A DNA stretch of 64,000 nt from Mycolicibacterium confluentis (lineage in GTDB: Bacteria > Actinomycetota > Actinomycetes > Mycobacteriales > Mycobacteriaceae), in NCBI RefSeq assembly GCF_010729895.1, contig NZ_AP022612.1:1984001-2048000 (forward strand), written 5' to 3'. Position 1 is the stretch's first letter. Each line of letters opens with the position of its first letter. Below, piece by piece: positions 8,713-18,250 of this stretch. The notes beneath the pieces are model-generated. The model was not told where the DNA came from. It saw nothing but the letters and a program-made list of their open reading frames with translations, and searched no databases. Both the position numbers and the translations under genes were made by a program.

Positions 8713-9773
8713 CGGGTGCCTGACGCCCGCGCGATGATCTGCACCCCGGCACCGGAACCCGACACCACGTACAGGGTGTCGGTGTCGGCGTCGTAGCCGA
8801 GGTTGTTCGGTTGCTGCACGGTGGGGTGACGCACCTTCTCCACGGGGATTCCAGTCGACAGATCGTAACCAATCACCGTGTTGGACGCGGTCTGTGACAC
8901 CCAGGCGAGCCCGTCGGACCCCGCGAGGCCGTACGGCGCCGCCGACACCGGGAACCGCTGACGCATGATCAGCGGGTCGGCGCTGAACACGAGCAGTTCG
9001 TCGCCGCGCGTGTCGGTCACCAGCACCCGCCCCGCGTCGTCGACGACGATCGTCGTGGCACCCTCACCGGCGCGCAGCGACTGGGCGGCGTTGCCCTCGG
9101 CATCCATCGCGGTGACAGAGGTCTGCCCGCGATCCAGGACCACCGTCGTATTGTCTTTGCTGACAAGGGAATCCACGCGCGCAAAAATCTTCGACCGGTG
9201 GCTCACGGTGGCAGGACTGTTCGCGGCATCGGCGTCGGCCAGAATGACCACCGCGCCGTCGGCCGTCCCCAGCACGATCCGCCCGTCGCCGCGCCGCGTG
9301 ATCGCGGTGAAATCGGTGTCCGCCTCGTCGCTCACTTCGACCCGCGTCGTGTTGCCCGAGTCGATCTCGACGACCAGGTACCCGCCCCGGGTCGACAGGT
9401 ACGCCAAACCCGCGCCGTCGGTCGTCAACGCGGTGGCCGGTGCCGGCAGGCCCATGGTGCGCGGGGCACCGCCGCCTGCGGGCACCACCACGAGGCTTGC
9501 GGCGTCCTCGGGTCGCGGGCCCGGGACCAACACCAGCAGCGCCGCCGACGCGGTGTCGAACGTCGCCGCGGTCGGGGTGCCTGCGAGGGGACGGATCACG
9601 CCGGCCGGGGCGGTCACCGCGGGCGGCGACTGGGCGGGCGTGGCGGCCGGGATGGTCGGCGGTGTCGAGTCGATGACGTCCGAGGAGCACGCCGTGCCGC
9701 TGACAAGCAGCAGCGCGGCGCTCGCGGTGGCCAGCGTGTGGCGCACCCATCGGGGGGACTGGAGAGCATTCAC
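8709..9773 (-). CDS. lppL: LppL-like lipoprotein with beta-propeller repeats
   Basis: A 354-residue exported lipoprotein. The signal peptide ends at Cys29 in LLVSGTAC; the lipobox has Gly at -3, which is unusual but tolerated in mycobacteria. The rest is a run of blade-like repeats ([29 protein letters not shown] and similar), giving a predicted beta-propeller similar to YVTN/SMP-30 type proteins. The GTG at 9773 is chosen because TACAGT ends 8 nt upstream and the signal peptide then has normal length. It matches M. tuberculosis Rv2138 in size (about 358) and in position before pyrD. Function is unknown; it may be a surface scaffold. Confidence 0.85.
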   Translation of the reverse strand: MNALQSPRWVRHTLATASAALLLVSGTACSSDVIDSTPPTIPAATPAQSPPAVTAPAGVIRPLAGTPTAATFDTASAALLVLVPGPRPEDAASLVVVPAGGGAPRTMGLPAPATALTTDGAGLAYLSTRGGYLVVEIDSGNTTRVEVSDEADTDFTAITRRGDGRIVLGTADGAVVILADADAANSPATVSHRSKIFARVDSLVSKDNTTVVLDRGQTSVTAMDAEGNAAQSLRAGEGATTIVVDDAGRVLVTDTRGDELLVFSADPLIMRQRFPVSAAPYGLAGSDGLAWVSQTASNTVIGYDLSTGIPVEKVRHPTVQQPNNLGYDADTDTLYVVSGSGAGVQIIARASGTR

Positions 9774-9781
9774 TGCCTGAG

Positions 9782-9787
9782 ACTGTA
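9782..9787 (-). promoter_or_regulatory. -10 box of lppL, leaderless
   Basis: TACAGT on the minus strand lies 8 nt before the lppL GTG at 9773. There is no Shine-Dalgarno sequence, so translation probably begins at the mRNA 5' end. It is back to back with the promoter at 9823. Confidence 0.45.
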
Positions 9788-9822
9788 TCGGGAAGTGCAG
9801 CCCGGCCTGCCGAGCCTGGCGG

Positions 9823-9828
9823 TATCTT
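9823..9828 (+). promoter_or_regulatory. -10 box of the uppP operon, leaderless
   Basis: TATCTT lies 7 nt before the ATG at 9836, the spacing expected for transcription starting on the A of the start codon. Only 35 bp separate it from the divergent lppL -10 box, so the two promoters overlap in their -35 regions. Confidence 0.45.
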
Positions 9829-9835
9829 CGCCCCC

Positions 9836-10156
9836 ATGGCACTGGCCGACAATCGCAACGCCGCGGAGGCCGAACTGGTCTTCGAGGACATCTCGACCGG
9901 AATCCATGCCAGTGGATTCGGTTCGCTGCCGGGCGGACGGACCTTCGCGTTCGGCGTCGTCGACCGTCAACACCTGGTCATCGAGGTGTATCGGCGGTCC
10001 ATGGTGGGCCCGGTCCCGGACGCCGACGACGTCGTGGCCACCGCGGTCCGCAGCTGCCGCGGCATCGACCTCGCCGACGAACGCAGCCTCACCGCCACGG
10101 TGCGTGACGCGATCGCCACCGCCGCGCCCGGCACGCGCCTGCCCACCGTGGGGTGA
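9836..10156 (+). CDS. Conserved hypothetical protein (Rv2137c-like position)
   Basis: A 106-residue soluble protein of unknown function. The sequence shows an alternating strand pattern ([23 protein letters not shown]) and a helical C-terminal half, with no metal or catalytic motif that I recognise. It is the first gene of the uppP operon and starts on a leaderless ATG. By position it corresponds to M. tuberculosis Rv2137c; I have not compared sequences. Confidence 0.7.
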   Translation: MALADNRNAAEAELVFEDISTGIHASGFGSLPGGRTFAFGVVDRQHLVIEVYRRSMVGPVPDADDVVATAVRSCRGIDLADERSLTATVRDAIATAAPGTRLPTVG

Positions 10157-10199
10157 GGAGGCAAACACAGGTACGGTCATCGGCGTGGATGTGGCGGCG

Positions 10200-11030
10200 A
10201 TGTCCTGGCTGCAGGTCGTGGTGCTGTCCGTGGTGCAGGGGCTGACGGAGTTTCTCCCGATCTCCTCGTCGGGTCATCTGGCGATCACCTCGCGACTGTT
10301 CTTCTCCGAGGATGCCGGAGCGTCGTTCACTGCGGTGTCGCAGTTGGGCACCGAGGCGGCTGTTCTGGTGTTCTTCGCCAAGGACATCGTGCGGATCGTG
10401 CGTGCATGGTTCGCGGGCCTGTTCGACCGCGAACGCCGCGACGTCGACTACCGCATGGGGTGGTTCGTGATCATCGGCACGATCCCCATCTGCGTGCTGG
10501 GCCTGCTGTTCAAGGACGTGATCCGCTCGGGCGCCCGCAATCTGTGGATCGTCGCGACCGCGTTGATCGTGTTCGCGCTGGTGATCGCCGCGGCCGAGTA
10601 CTTCGGCAGGCAGACCCGGCATGCCGAGCAGTTGACGTTCCGCGACGCCGTCATCGTCGGTTTCGCGCAGTGCCTGGCCCTGATCCCGGGGGTGTCCCGG
10701 TCCGGGGCGACCATCAGCGCGGGCCTGTTCCTGGGCATCGACCGTGAACTGGCGGCCCGGTTCGGGTTCCTGCTGGCGATTCCGGCCGTGCTCGCCTCGG
10801 GACTGTTCTCACTGCCGGATGCGTTCGAACCGGTCAAAGAGGGTATGAGCGCCACCGGCCCGCAGCTGCTGGTGTCGGTCGTGATCGCGTTCGCCGTCGG
10901 GCTGGCCGCGATCGCATGGCTGCTGCGATTCCTGGTCAGCCACAGCATGTACTGGTTCGTCGGGTACCGCATCGCGCTCGGTGTGATCGTGATGATCCTG
11001 TTGGGGACTGGAGTGATGAGCGCAACATGA
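10200..11030 (+). CDS. uppP: Undecaprenyl-diphosphatase (bacitracin resistance protein)
   Basis: A 276-residue polytopic membrane enzyme that dephosphorylates undecaprenyl (in mycobacteria, decaprenyl) pyrophosphate, recycling the lipid carrier for cell wall synthesis. Both active-site motifs are present: [10 protein letters not shown] near residue 20 and PGVSRSGAT near 165. About seven to eight membrane helices are predicted. The ATG at 10200 gives the same length as M. tuberculosis UppP (276). An in-frame GTG at 10185 follows TACGGT by 7 nt and could be an alternative leaderless start five residues upstream. The stop overlaps the next start (ATGA). Confidence 0.96.
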   Translation: MSWLQVVVLSVVQGLTEFLPISSSGHLAITSRLFFSEDAGASFTAVSQLGTEAAVLVFFAKDIVRIVRAWFAGLFDRERRDVDYRMGWFVIIGTIPICVLGLLFKDVIRSGARNLWIVATALIVFALVIAAAEYFGRQTRHAEQLTFRDAVIVGFAQCLALIPGVSRSGATISAGLFLGIDRELAARFGFLLAIPAVLASGLFSLPDAFEPVKEGMSATGPQLLVSVVIAFAVGLAAIAWLLRFLVSHSMYWFVGYRIALGVIVMILLGTGVMSAT

Positions 11031-11731
11031 CGGTGATCCTGGTCCGGCACGGCCGGTCCACCTCCAACACCGCCCACACCCTGGCGGGTCGGTCCGCGGG
11101 CGTCGACCTCGACGACAAGGGCCGCGCACAGGCCCAAGAACTCGTCGACAGGCTGGCCGGGCTGCCGATCAAGGCCCTGGTGCGCTCACCGCTGCTGCGC
11201 TGCGAACGCACCCTGGAACCGTTGGCCGCCGCGCTCGGCCTGACACCGGTGGTGGACGAGCGCATCGTCGAGGTCGACTACGGAGCCTGGACCGGGCGGC
11301 CGCTGGGCGAACTGTTCAAGGAACCGCTGTGGTCGGTGGTGCAGCAGCAGCCCAGCGCGGCGATCTTCCCGGACGGCGAGGGGCTGGCCGACGTGCAGGC
11401 CCGTGCGGTCGCCGCGGTGCGCGAACACGATCGCAGGCTGGCCGAACAGAACGACGGCGCCGACGTGCTGTGGGTCGCGTGCAGCCACGGAGACGTGATC
11501 AAGGCCATCGTGGCCGATGCGCTGGGCCTGCACCTCGACGGATTCCAGCGCATCACCGCCGATCCCGCCTCGTGCAGCGTGATCAAGTACACCGCGATGC
11601 GGCCCTTTGTCGTCCACGTCAACCACACCGGTCCCGCGCTGGCCAGTGCACTGAGCGCGCCACCCACCCCCGACCACGACGGGTCCGCGCCATCGGCCGG
11701 TGACGCCGTCGTCGGCGGTTCGACGGACTGA
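11027..11731 (+). CDS. Histidine phosphatase family protein (MSMEG_4193-type phosphomutase)
   Basis: A 234-residue phosphoglycerate-mutase-fold protein. The catalytic RHGR motif is at the N-terminus ([12 protein letters not shown]), the Glu site is in [11 protein letters not shown], and the second His is in [12 protein letters not shown]. Family knowledge: this subgroup is widespread in actinobacteria next to the SCO1664 and DUF3090 genes, as here; its substrate is not known. M. tuberculosis Rv2135c is the positional equivalent. It is coupled to uppP by a 4-bp overlap. The C-terminal 30 residues are proline and alanine rich and look disordered. Confidence 0.88.
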   Translation: MTVILVRHGRSTSNTAHTLAGRSAGVDLDDKGRAQAQELVDRLAGLPIKALVRSPLLRCERTLEPLAAALGLTPVVDERIVEVDYGAWTGRPLGELFKEPLWSVVQQQPSAAIFPDGEGLADVQARAVAAVREHDRRLAEQNDGADVLWVACSHGDVIKAIVADALGLHLDGFQRITADPASCSVIKYTAMRPFVVHVNHTGPALASALSAPPTPDHDGSAPSAGDAVVGGSTD

Positions 11732-11784
11732 AACCACCGGCGGCTCGGCAGCCGTCCGGGGTTTCCCGGTATTTTGGAGGGGCC

Positions 11785-12372
11785 ATGGCCCGCGCAATTC
11801 ATGTCTTCCGCACGCCCGACCGCTTCGTGGCCGGGACTGTCGGCCAGCCCGGAAACCGAACCTTCTATCTGCAGGCCGTGCACGACTCGCGCGTGGTGTC
11901 GGTGGTGTTGGAGAAGCAGCAGGTGGCCGTGCTCGCCGAGCGCATCGGCGCACTCCTGGTCGAGGTGAACCGCAGATTCGGCACCCCGCTGCCGCCCGAG
12001 ACCACCGACGTCGAGGATCTCAGCCCGTTGATCACGCCGGTCGACGCCGAGTTCCGGGTCGGCACCATGGGCCTGGGCTGGGACTCCGAGGCGCAGACCG
12101 TGGTGGTCGAACTGCTCGCGGTGTCCGAAACCGAGTTCGACGCGTCGGTCGTGCTCGATGACGCCGAGGACGGCCCCGACGCGGTGCGGGTGTTCCTGAC
12201 TCCGGAGTCGGCCCGGCAGTTCGCCAACCGGTCGAACCGCGTCATCTCGGCGGGGCGTCCGCCGTGCCCGCTGTGCGAGGAGCCCCTGGATCCCGAGGGG
12301 CACATCTGTGTGCGCACCAACGGTTACCTGCGTACCGAGGTGTTCGGTTCCGACGATGACGCGGCGGAATGA
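11785..12372 (+). CDS. DUF3090 family protein
   Basis: A 195-residue conserved actinobacterial protein of unknown function (M. tuberculosis Rv2134c by position). Near the C-terminus there is a treble-clef-like pair CPLCEEPLDPEGHIC that may bind zinc. A GGAGGGG ribosome site precedes the ATG. Its stop overlaps the SCO1664-family start (ATGA). In most actinobacteria the two genes are adjacent, which suggests one complex or pathway. Confidence 0.86.
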   Translation: MARAIHVFRTPDRFVAGTVGQPGNRTFYLQAVHDSRVVSVVLEKQQVAVLAERIGALLVEVNRRFGTPLPPETTDVEDLSPLITPVDAEFRVGTMGLGWDSEAQTVVVELLAVSETEFDASVVLDDAEDGPDAVRVFLTPESARQFANRSNRVISAGRPPCPLCEEPLDPEGHICVRTNGYLRTEVFGSDDDAAE

Positions 12373-13181
12373 CGCCGTGCGCTGACGCCGCCGCGGCAGA
12401 ACAGGTCCTGCGCAGCGGTGAGCTGACGGTGCTGGGTCGGATTCGCTCGGCGAGCAACGCCACGTTCCTGTGTGAGGCCGAACTCGACTCCGTCACCGTG
12501 CACTGCGTGTACAAACCGGTGGCGGGGGAGCAGCCGCTGTGGGACTTCCCGGACGGCACCCTGGCCGGCCGCGAGTACGCCACCCACCTGATCTCGGCGG
12601 CATTGGGATGGGACATCGTGCCGCACACCATCATTCGCGAGGGCCCCGCCGGGTCCGGCATGGTGCAGCGCTGGATCGACCAGCCCGACCCCGACGCCGC
12701 GCTGGGGCCGGATCTGGTCGACCTGTGCCCGGCCGGCACCGTGCCCGGCGGTTATCTGCCCGTGCTGCGCGCCTACGACTACGCCGGCGACGAGGTCATG
12801 CTCATCCACGCCGACGATCCGCGGCTGGTCCGAATGGCGGTCTTCGACATCCTGGTGAACAACGCCGACCGCAAGGGCGGGCACATCCTGCACGGTGTCG
12901 ACGGCCGTGTCTACGGGGTGGATCACGGGCTGTGCCTGCACCGCGAGGACAAGCTGCGCACAGTGCTGTGGGGCTGGGCGGGTAAACCCGTCGACGACGA
13001 ACTGCTCGGCGCCGTGGGGGTCCTGCTCGACGCGCTGGACGGTGAACTCGGTGACCAGCTCGCCGAACACGTGACGCGCGGCGAGGTCCGCGCACTCTCC
13101 GAGCGGGTCCAGGGGATGCTCGACGATCCGGTGATGCCCAGCCCCGATCGGCGCCGGCCGATTCCCTGGCCGGCGTTCTAG
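12369..13181 (+). CDS. SCO1664 family protein (PI3/4-kinase-like fold)
   Basis: A 270-residue protein of a family with remote similarity to phosphatidylinositol 3/4-kinases and HipA-like folds. Kinase-like features are seen: VHCVYKPVAGEQPLWDFP with a possible ATP lysine, VFDILVNNADRKGGH (a catalytic-loop-like D-x-x-x-N-N-x-D), and YGVDHGLCLH (metal-binding DH). The true phosphorylated target is unknown. M. tuberculosis Rv2133c is the positional equivalent. It is coupled to DUF3090 and its 3' end overlaps a convergent lipoprotein gene by 4 bp. Confidence 0.85.
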   Translation: MTPCADAAAAEQVLRSGELTVLGRIRSASNATFLCEAELDSVTVHCVYKPVAGEQPLWDFPDGTLAGREYATHLISAALGWDIVPHTIIREGPAGSGMVQRWIDQPDPDAALGPDLVDLCPAGTVPGGYLPVLRAYDYAGDEVMLIHADDPRLVRMAVFDILVNNADRKGGHILHGVDGRVYGVDHGLCLHREDKLRTVLWGWAGKPVDDELLGAVGVLLDALDGELGDQLAEHVTRGEVRALSERVQGMLDDPVMPSPDRRRPIPWPAF

Positions 13182-13624
13182 GGAGCCGGCTTCCAGGTCA
13201 GGATGCCGCCGTCGGCCTTGAGTGACAGGTGCAGGCGGTCGTCCTGGAACAGATACCCCGCGACATTCGAGAGGGCCGTGGCGACCTCCTGGTCCAGCGA
13301 GGGCTGCGGACACAGCATCATCGTGGTGGCGATGGGACCGAAGCTGACCGACCCGGAGCCGTCCGCGCTGGGCTCGACCGTGTAGCCGCCGTTGCCGCGG
13401 TTGCAGTCGAGCTGGAAGAAGGCCTTGTCGTCGGTGCCGAATTCGACCGTGAACTTGGTGGGGTCCGGCACCGCGGTGCTGCCCTGTTCGTCGTCGGAGG
13501 ATTCGATCGTCACGAGCTGCCAGGAAGTGCCGGCCAGGGTGCGCTCCTCATGGGCCGACGAACAACCCGCCAGAATCGCGGCCAAAGAAAGGAAGACTGC
13601 GGCGCCGCGGCGCGTTGTACGCAT
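13178..13624 (-). CDS. META domain-containing lipoprotein
   Basis: A 148-residue exported lipoprotein: basic N-terminus, hydrophobic core and lipobox ILAGC with Cys21. The mature part contains a META (HslJ-like) domain: [13 protein letters not shown], the [10 protein letters not shown] strand, then [13 protein letters not shown]. Such domains occur in secreted or periplasmic proteins; HslJ is linked to novobiocin resistance in E. coli. The gene is a single unit between the uppP block and cysQ and is transcribed against both. The two cysteines in the META core could form a disulfide. Confidence 0.85.
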   Translation of the reverse strand: MRTTRRGAAVFLSLAAILAGCSSAHEERTLAGTSWQLVTIESSDDEQGSTAVPDPTKFTVEFGTDDKAFFQLDCNRGNGGYTVEPSADGSGSVSFGPIATTMMLCPQPSLDQEVATALSNVAGYLFQDDRLHLSLKADGGILTWKPAP

Positions 13625-13702
13625 GTGCCGAATTTAGCGTCAGCCGCGCGTCTCTCTCAGCCCCACCCGCTGCCGACCGAGCCCATCGCGGATACTGGCA
13701 CA

Positions 13703-14488
13703 GTGAGTGCGGCCGCCGACAGCATGGAACAGACTGATGCCGCACTGGCCGCTGACCTGGCTGTCGAGGCCGGAAAGCTGCTCGTGGCGATGCGCGACGA
13801 GGTCGGCTACGACTACCCCTGGATGCTCGGCGACGAGGGGGATGCGCGGGCCAATCGGCTGCTGTTGCAGCGCCTGGCCACCCACCGTCCCGACGACGCG
13901 GTGCTCTCCGAGGAGTCACCCGACAACCTGGCGCGGCTGAAGTCGGACCGGGTCTGGATCATCGACCCCGTCGACGGCACGCATGAGTACGCGACGCCGT
14001 ACCGCAAGGACTGGGCCGTGCACATCGCGCTGTGGCAGCGCGTCGGAGGACCCGACGGCCGGATCACCGACGCCGCGGTGTCGCTGCCAGCCCACGGTGA
14101 GGTGTACCGCTCCGACACCGTGGTGGCGGGGTCCCGCCGCGACCCGAACGCGCCCATCCGCATCACCGCGAGCTCCAACCGGCCGCCGCGGGTCCTGTAC
14201 CGCATGGCCGAGACGCTCGACTTCGAACTCGTGCGGATCGGCTCGGCAGGTGCCAAGGCGATGGCTGTGGTGCGCGGTGACGTCGACGCCTACATCCACG
14301 CCGGAGGGCAGTGGGAATGGGACTCTGCCGCACCCGCGGGTGTGGTGCTGGCGGCCGGCATGCACGCCTCCCGGCTGGACGGGTCCCCGATGATCTACAA
14401 CCGTCCGGATCCCTATCTGCCGGACCTGCTGATGTGTCGCCCGGAACTCGCCGACGTACTGCTCGAGGCGATCAGGTCGGCCAGTTGA
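13703..14488 (+). CDS. cysQ: 3'(2'),5'-bisphosphate nucleotidase CysQ
   Basis: A 261-residue member of the inositol monophosphatase superfamily. It hydrolyses PAP, a by-product of sulfate assimilation and sulfation, to AMP. The metal sites are seen: LSEES (Glu near 73), the signature [12 protein letters not shown] (near 92-103) and [12 protein letters not shown] near 210. The GTG at 13703 is chosen because GATACT ends 6 nt upstream and the length approaches M. tuberculosis CysQ (Rv2131c, about 267). Placement directly before mshC is conserved and links sulfate assimilation to cysteine use. Confidence 0.93.
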   Translation: MSAAADSMEQTDAALAADLAVEAGKLLVAMRDEVGYDYPWMLGDEGDARANRLLLQRLATHRPDDAVLSEESPDNLARLKSDRVWIIDPVDGTHEYATPYRKDWAVHIALWQRVGGPDGRITDAAVSLPAHGEVYRSDTVVAGSRRDPNAPIRITASSNRPPRVLYRMAETLDFELVRIGSAGAKAMAVVRGDVDAYIHAGGQWEWDSAAPAGVVLAAGMHASRLDGSPMIYNRPDPYLPDLLMCRPELADVLLEAIRSAS

Positions 14489-14509
14489 TGACGCACAACT
14501 CGCCCCGCC

Positions 14510-14515
14510 TAGAGT
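14510..14515 (+). promoter_or_regulatory. -10 box of mshC, leaderless
   Basis: TAGAGT lies 8 nt before the mshC ATG at 14524. A TTGATG at 14485-14490 could be the -35 element with a 19-nt gap. No Shine-Dalgarno sequence precedes the ATG. Confidence 0.45.
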
Positions 14516-14523
14516 CTTCCTCC

Positions 14524-15762
14524 ATGCAGTCGTGGAGTGCCGCAGCCGTTCCGGAGTTGCCCGGGCGGTCCCCGCAGTTGCGTCTGTACGACAGCGCCGA
14601 TCGACAGGTGCGTCCGGTCGCGGCGGGAGACGTCGCCAAGATGTACGTGTGCGGCATCACACCCTATGACGCAACCCATCTCGGCCATGCCGCCACCTAT
14701 CTGACGTTCGATCTGGTCTACCGGGTGTGGCTGGATTCCGGTCATCAGGTGCACTACGTGCAGAACATCACCGACGTCGACGACCCGCTGTTCGAACGCG
14801 CGGCGCGCGACGGCGTGGACTGGCGCGACCTGGGGGCGCGCGAGATCCAGCTGTTCCGTGAGGATATGAGCGCGCTGCGGGTGCTGCCGCCGCACGACTA
14901 CGTGGCCGCCACCGACGCCATCGGCGAGGTCATCGAACTCGTGGAGAAGATGCTGGTCTCCGGCGCGGCCTACGTCGTCGACGATCCGCAGTATCCGGAC
15001 GTCTATTTCCGGGCTGACGCCACAACCCAATTCGGCTACGAGTCGGGCTATGACCACAACCTGATGCGGGAACTGTTCGCCGAGCGCGGGGGAGACCCCG
15101 ACCGCCCCGGCAAGGCCGATCCGCTGGATGCGCTGGTCTGGCGCGCCGAACGCCCGGACGAGCCGAGTTGGCCGTCGCCGTTCGGCCCGGGCCGGCCCGG
15201 TTGGCACGTGGAGTGCGCCGCGATCGCGCTGACCCGCCTGGGCATGGGGCTCGACGTGCAGGGCGGCGGCAGCGACCTGATCTTCCCGCACCACGAGTTC
15301 TCCGCGGCGCACGCCGAATCCGTCACCGCGCAACGCCGTTTTGCCCGGCACTACGTGCACGCCGGAATGATCGGCTGGGACGGCCACAAGATGTCCAAGA
15401 GTCGCGGCAATCTGGTGCTGGTGTCCAAGCTGCGTGCCGAGGGCGTCGAACCCGCCGCGATCCGCCTCGGTCTGTTCGCCGGGCACTACCGCAGTGACCG
15501 GCATTGGAGCCCGCAGGTGCTCGCCGACGCGCAGGCGCGGTTGGAGCGCTGGCGCGCCGCGACGTCGCTGGCCGCCGCGCCCGATGCCACCGATCTGCTT
15601 GCGCGGGCGCGCGCTTACCTGGCCGACGATCTGGACACTCCGAAAGTCCTTGCGGCCCTTGATGGATGGTCGGCGGATGCCCTCGAGTACGGCGGTCACG
15701 ACGAGGATGCGCCCGCCCTGGTGCGCACTGCCGTCGACGCGTTGTTGGGGGTCGCACTCTGA
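14524..15762 (+). CDS. mshC: Cysteine--1-D-myo-inosityl 2-amino-2-deoxy-alpha-D-glucopyranoside ligase
   Basis: A 412-residue ATP-dependent ligase joining cysteine to GlcN-Ins, the penultimate step of mycothiol synthesis. It is derived from cysteinyl-tRNA synthetase: HIGH-like motif THLGHAATY, zinc ligands Cys in [10 protein letters not shown] with C and H in WHVECAAI and [10 protein letters not shown], and KMSKSRGN. It lacks the C-terminal anticodon-binding region of CysRS, as MshC proteins do, and length equals that recalled for M. smegmatis MshC (412). Position after cysQ is conserved in mycobacteria. Confidence 0.97.
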   Translation: MQSWSAAAVPELPGRSPQLRLYDSADRQVRPVAAGDVAKMYVCGITPYDATHLGHAATYLTFDLVYRVWLDSGHQVHYVQNITDVDDPLFERAARDGVDWRDLGAREIQLFREDMSALRVLPPHDYVAATDAIGEVIELVEKMLVSGAAYVVDDPQYPDVYFRADATTQFGYESGYDHNLMRELFAERGGDPDRPGKADPLDALVWRAERPDEPSWPSPFGPGRPGWHVECAAIALTRLGMGLDVQGGGSDLIFPHHEFSAAHAESVTAQRRFARHYVHAGMIGWDGHKMSKSRGNLVLVSKLRAEGVEPAAIRLGLFAGHYRSDRHWSPQVLADAQARLERWRAATSLAAAPDATDLLARARAYLADDLDTPKVLAALDGWSADALEYGGHDEDAPALVRTAVDALLGVAL

Positions 15763-15770
15763 CCTTCGCG

Positions 15771-15776
15771 TAGGTT
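15771..15776 (+). promoter_or_regulatory. -10 box of the DUF1254 gene, leaderless
   Basis: TAGGTT lies 6 nt before the ATG at 15783, with no ribosome site between. It would allow expression independent of mshC. Confidence 0.4.
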
Positions 15777-15782
15777 CGGGTC

Positions 15783-17213
15783 ATGAGGAGACTCGCCGTC
15801 GCGTTGGTCGCGTTGTTGCTCACGTCCTGTGCCACGACCGACAGGCCCACTGAGACCTCGAGCGCGCCGCCGCCCCCTGCCGAGGCCTCGGTCAGCCCGG
15901 AGCAGGCGCGTGAGATCGCCAAGGACGCCTACGTCTACGGCTTTCCGATGGTGGACAACTACCGCGTCCAGTACGCGTACTTCGTCGACAAGGACAACCC
16001 GGAGTACAAGGGCGGCTGGAACCAGATCCACAACGCCGCCCGGGTCTACACGCCCGAGGACACCGCGATTCAGACCCCCAACTCCGATACGCCGTATTCG
16101 ATGCTCGGGGCGGACTTGCGCACCGAACCGCTGGTGCTGACCGTGCCGCCGATCGATCAGGACCGGTACTACTCCCTGCAGTTCATCGACGGCTACACCT
16201 ACAACTTCGCCTACGTCGGAAGCCGCACCACGGGCAACGGCGGTGGCCGGTACCTGCTCGTGGGGCCCAACTGGCAGGGCGAGAAACCGGACGGCATCAA
16301 CGAGATCATCCGCAGCGACACCGAGTTGGCCTTCGTGCTGTACCGCACTCAGCTGTTCGGGCCCGACGATCTGGACAACGTCAAGCGGATCCAGGCCGGC
16401 TACCAGGTGACACCGCTGTCGGTGCACCTCAACCAGCCGTCACCGCCCGCCGCGCCGCCCATCGACTTCGTCCCGCCGCTGTCGCGCGAGCAGCAGCGCA
16501 CCTCGCCGCAGTTCTTCGACATCCTCAACTTCACAATGAAATTCGCTCCGACGCTGCCCGACGAGGCCGCGGTGCGGGAGCGGTTCGAGGACATCGGGGT
16601 GGGCGCCGGTCGCACCTTCGACGCCGAATCGCTGAGCCCCGAGACACGGACGGCGATCGAGGCGGGGATGGCCGACGCGTGGGCCGAACTCGACGCGCTG
16701 AAGAAGGACAAGATCGACACCGGGGAAGTCGGGTCGGCGGACTTCTTCGGCACGCGGAAAGACCTCAAGGACAATTACCTGTATCGCATGGCGGGCGCGG
16801 CGCTGGGCATCTACGGCAACACCGCGGCCGAGGCCGTCTATCCGAACTTCGCCAACGACTCCACGGGCGCGCCGCTGACCGGGGCCAACAAGTACGTCTA
16901 CCGGTTCGCGCCGGGGCAGCTGCCGCCGGTCAACGCGTTCTGGTCGCTGACCCTCTACGAGATGCCGCAGAGCCTGCTCTCGGACAACCCGATCGACCGC
17001 TACTTGATCAACTCGGCGATGCTGCCCGACCTGGTCAAGGACCCCGACGGGGGCTACACGCTGTACGTGCAGCACGACCCGCCCGGGCAGGACAGGATGG
17101 CCAACTGGCTGCCCGCGCCGGAGGGGCCGTTCGCGCTGGTCATGAGGCTGTACTGGCCTAAGCCGGACGCTCTCGACGGACAGTGGCAGGCGCCCCAACC
17201 AGAGAAGGTCTAG
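15783..17213 (+). CDS. DUF1254/DUF1214 domain-containing lipoprotein
   Basis: A 476-residue exported lipoprotein with lipobox LLLTSC (Cys16). The DUF1254 domain occupies about residues 45-180 (DAYVYGFPMVDNYR, TPNSDTPYS) and DUF1214 about 340-455 (GANKYVYRFAPGQLPPVNAFWSLTLYE). The pair is a common envelope-protein architecture in mycobacteria and other soil bacteria; the function is unproven. The patatin-like gene begins 2 bp after its stop, so they are likely one operon. Confidence 0.88.
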   Translation: MRRLAVALVALLLTSCATTDRPTETSSAPPPPAEASVSPEQAREIAKDAYVYGFPMVDNYRVQYAYFVDKDNPEYKGGWNQIHNAARVYTPEDTAIQTPNSDTPYSMLGADLRTEPLVLTVPPIDQDRYYSLQFIDGYTYNFAYVGSRTTGNGGGRYLLVGPNWQGEKPDGINEIIRSDTELAFVLYRTQLFGPDDLDNVKRIQAGYQVTPLSVHLNQPSPPAAPPIDFVPPLSREQQRTSPQFFDILNFTMKFAPTLPDEAAVRERFEDIGVGAGRTFDAESLSPETRTAIEAGMADAWAELDALKKDKIDTGEVGSADFFGTRKDLKDNYLYRMAGAALGIYGNTAAEAVYPNFANDSTGAPLTGANKYVYRFAPGQLPPVNAFWSLTLYEMPQSLLSDNPIDRYLINSAMLPDLVKDPDGGYTLYVQHDPPGQDRMANWLPAPEGPFALVMRLYWPKPDALDGQWQAPQPEKV

Positions 17214-17215
17214 CC

Positions 17216-18250
17216 ATGGCACCGACCACGCGCGCGGACCTCGTGCTCTCCGGGGGTGGGGTCAAGGGAATTGGGCTGGTCGGTGCCGTCGCGGCACTTG
17301 TGGACGGCGGTCACCTGCCGCAACGCATCTCCGGCACGTCGGCTGGCGCCCTCGTCGGTGCGGTGCTGGCCGCCGCGGTGCACGCCAAACGGGTCGACGC
17401 GGACGAACTCAAGAGCATCGCGATGCGGATCGACTACCGCGCACTGCTCGACCCCGGGTTGGTGGAGCGGATCCCCATCCTGGGTCCGGTCTGGGGTGTT
17501 GCCTCGGGCGGCGGGGTCTACCGGGGTGAGGCCCTGCGTGACTGGGTCGCCGAGCAACTGGCCGACTATCGCGTGACGACCTTCGCCGATCTGCGGATCG
17601 CCGACCGCAGCCTGCCGCCCGAGCAGCGGTACCGGTTGGTCGTCACGGTCGCCGATGTGACGCTGGGCCAGTTGGTCCGGCTGCCATGGGACTACCAGCG
17701 GGTCTACGGGCTGGACCCCGATCGTCAGTTGGTGGCCGACGCCGTCCGCGCCTCGACGGCCATCCCGTTCTTCTATCGGCCGGTGACGCTGACGCACGCC
17801 GACGGGACGACGTCGACCCTGGTCGACGGCGGATTGTTGTCGAACTTCCCGATCGACTCGCTGGATCGGGTCGACGGGAAGGTGCCGCGCTGGCCGACGT
17901 TCGGGGTGACGCTGCTGCCGAACCTGCCCGCCGAGAATGCCCAGGTCATCCCCGCACTTCGGCCACTGCGCGCCCTCGGTGCGCCGACGCTGCTGGAGCA
18001 GGTGGTGACCACGATGCTCGTCGGGCGTGATCAGGCGCATCTCAACCAGCCGTGGGTGAGTGCGCGGACCATCCGGGTCGACACCACCGACGTCGGCGTC
18101 CTCGACTTCGATCTGTCCGACGCCGACAAGCTCGCGCTGTACGACAAGGGTGTCGCCGCGGGCCGCGACTTCCTGGCGACGTGGGATTTCGACGCCTACA
18201 CCAGCAGGTTCCGTCAGCCCCTGAACCCAGGCCCGCGGCGGCGCAGGTAG
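17216..18250 (+). CDS. Patatin-like phospholipase family protein
   Basis: A 344-residue predicted lipid acyl hydrolase. The oxyanion motif GGGVKG (13-18), nucleophile elbow GTSAG with Ser42, and catalytic DGG near residue 203 (STLVDGGLLSNFPI) are all present, so it should be active. No signal peptide is seen. It is placed directly after the DUF1254 lipoprotein gene. Its last 37 bp overlap the convergent PAC2 gene. Confidence 0.9.
   Translation: MAPTTRADLVLSGGGVKGIGLVGAVAALVDGGHLPQRISGTSAGALVGAVLAAAVHAKRVDADELKSIAMRIDYRALLDPGLVERIPILGPVWGVASGGGVYRGEALRDWVAEQLADYRVTTFADLRIADRSLPPEQRYRLVVTVADVTLGQLVRLPWDYQRVYGLDPDRQLVADAVRASTAIPFFYRPVTLTHADGTTSTLVDGGLLSNFPIDSLDRVDGKVPRWPTFGVTLLPNLPAENAQVIPALRPLRALGAPTLLEQVVTTMLVGRDQAHLNQPWVSARTIRVDTTDVGVLDFDLSDADKLALYDKGVAAGRDFLATWDFDAYTSRFRQPLNPGPRRRR

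Noticed and set aside
9198..11030. A 610-codon open frame leading into uppP.
   Set aside because: The first 330 codons lie antisense or out of frame over lppL and the 106-residue gene and have no protein-like character; UppP homology starts only at 10200.
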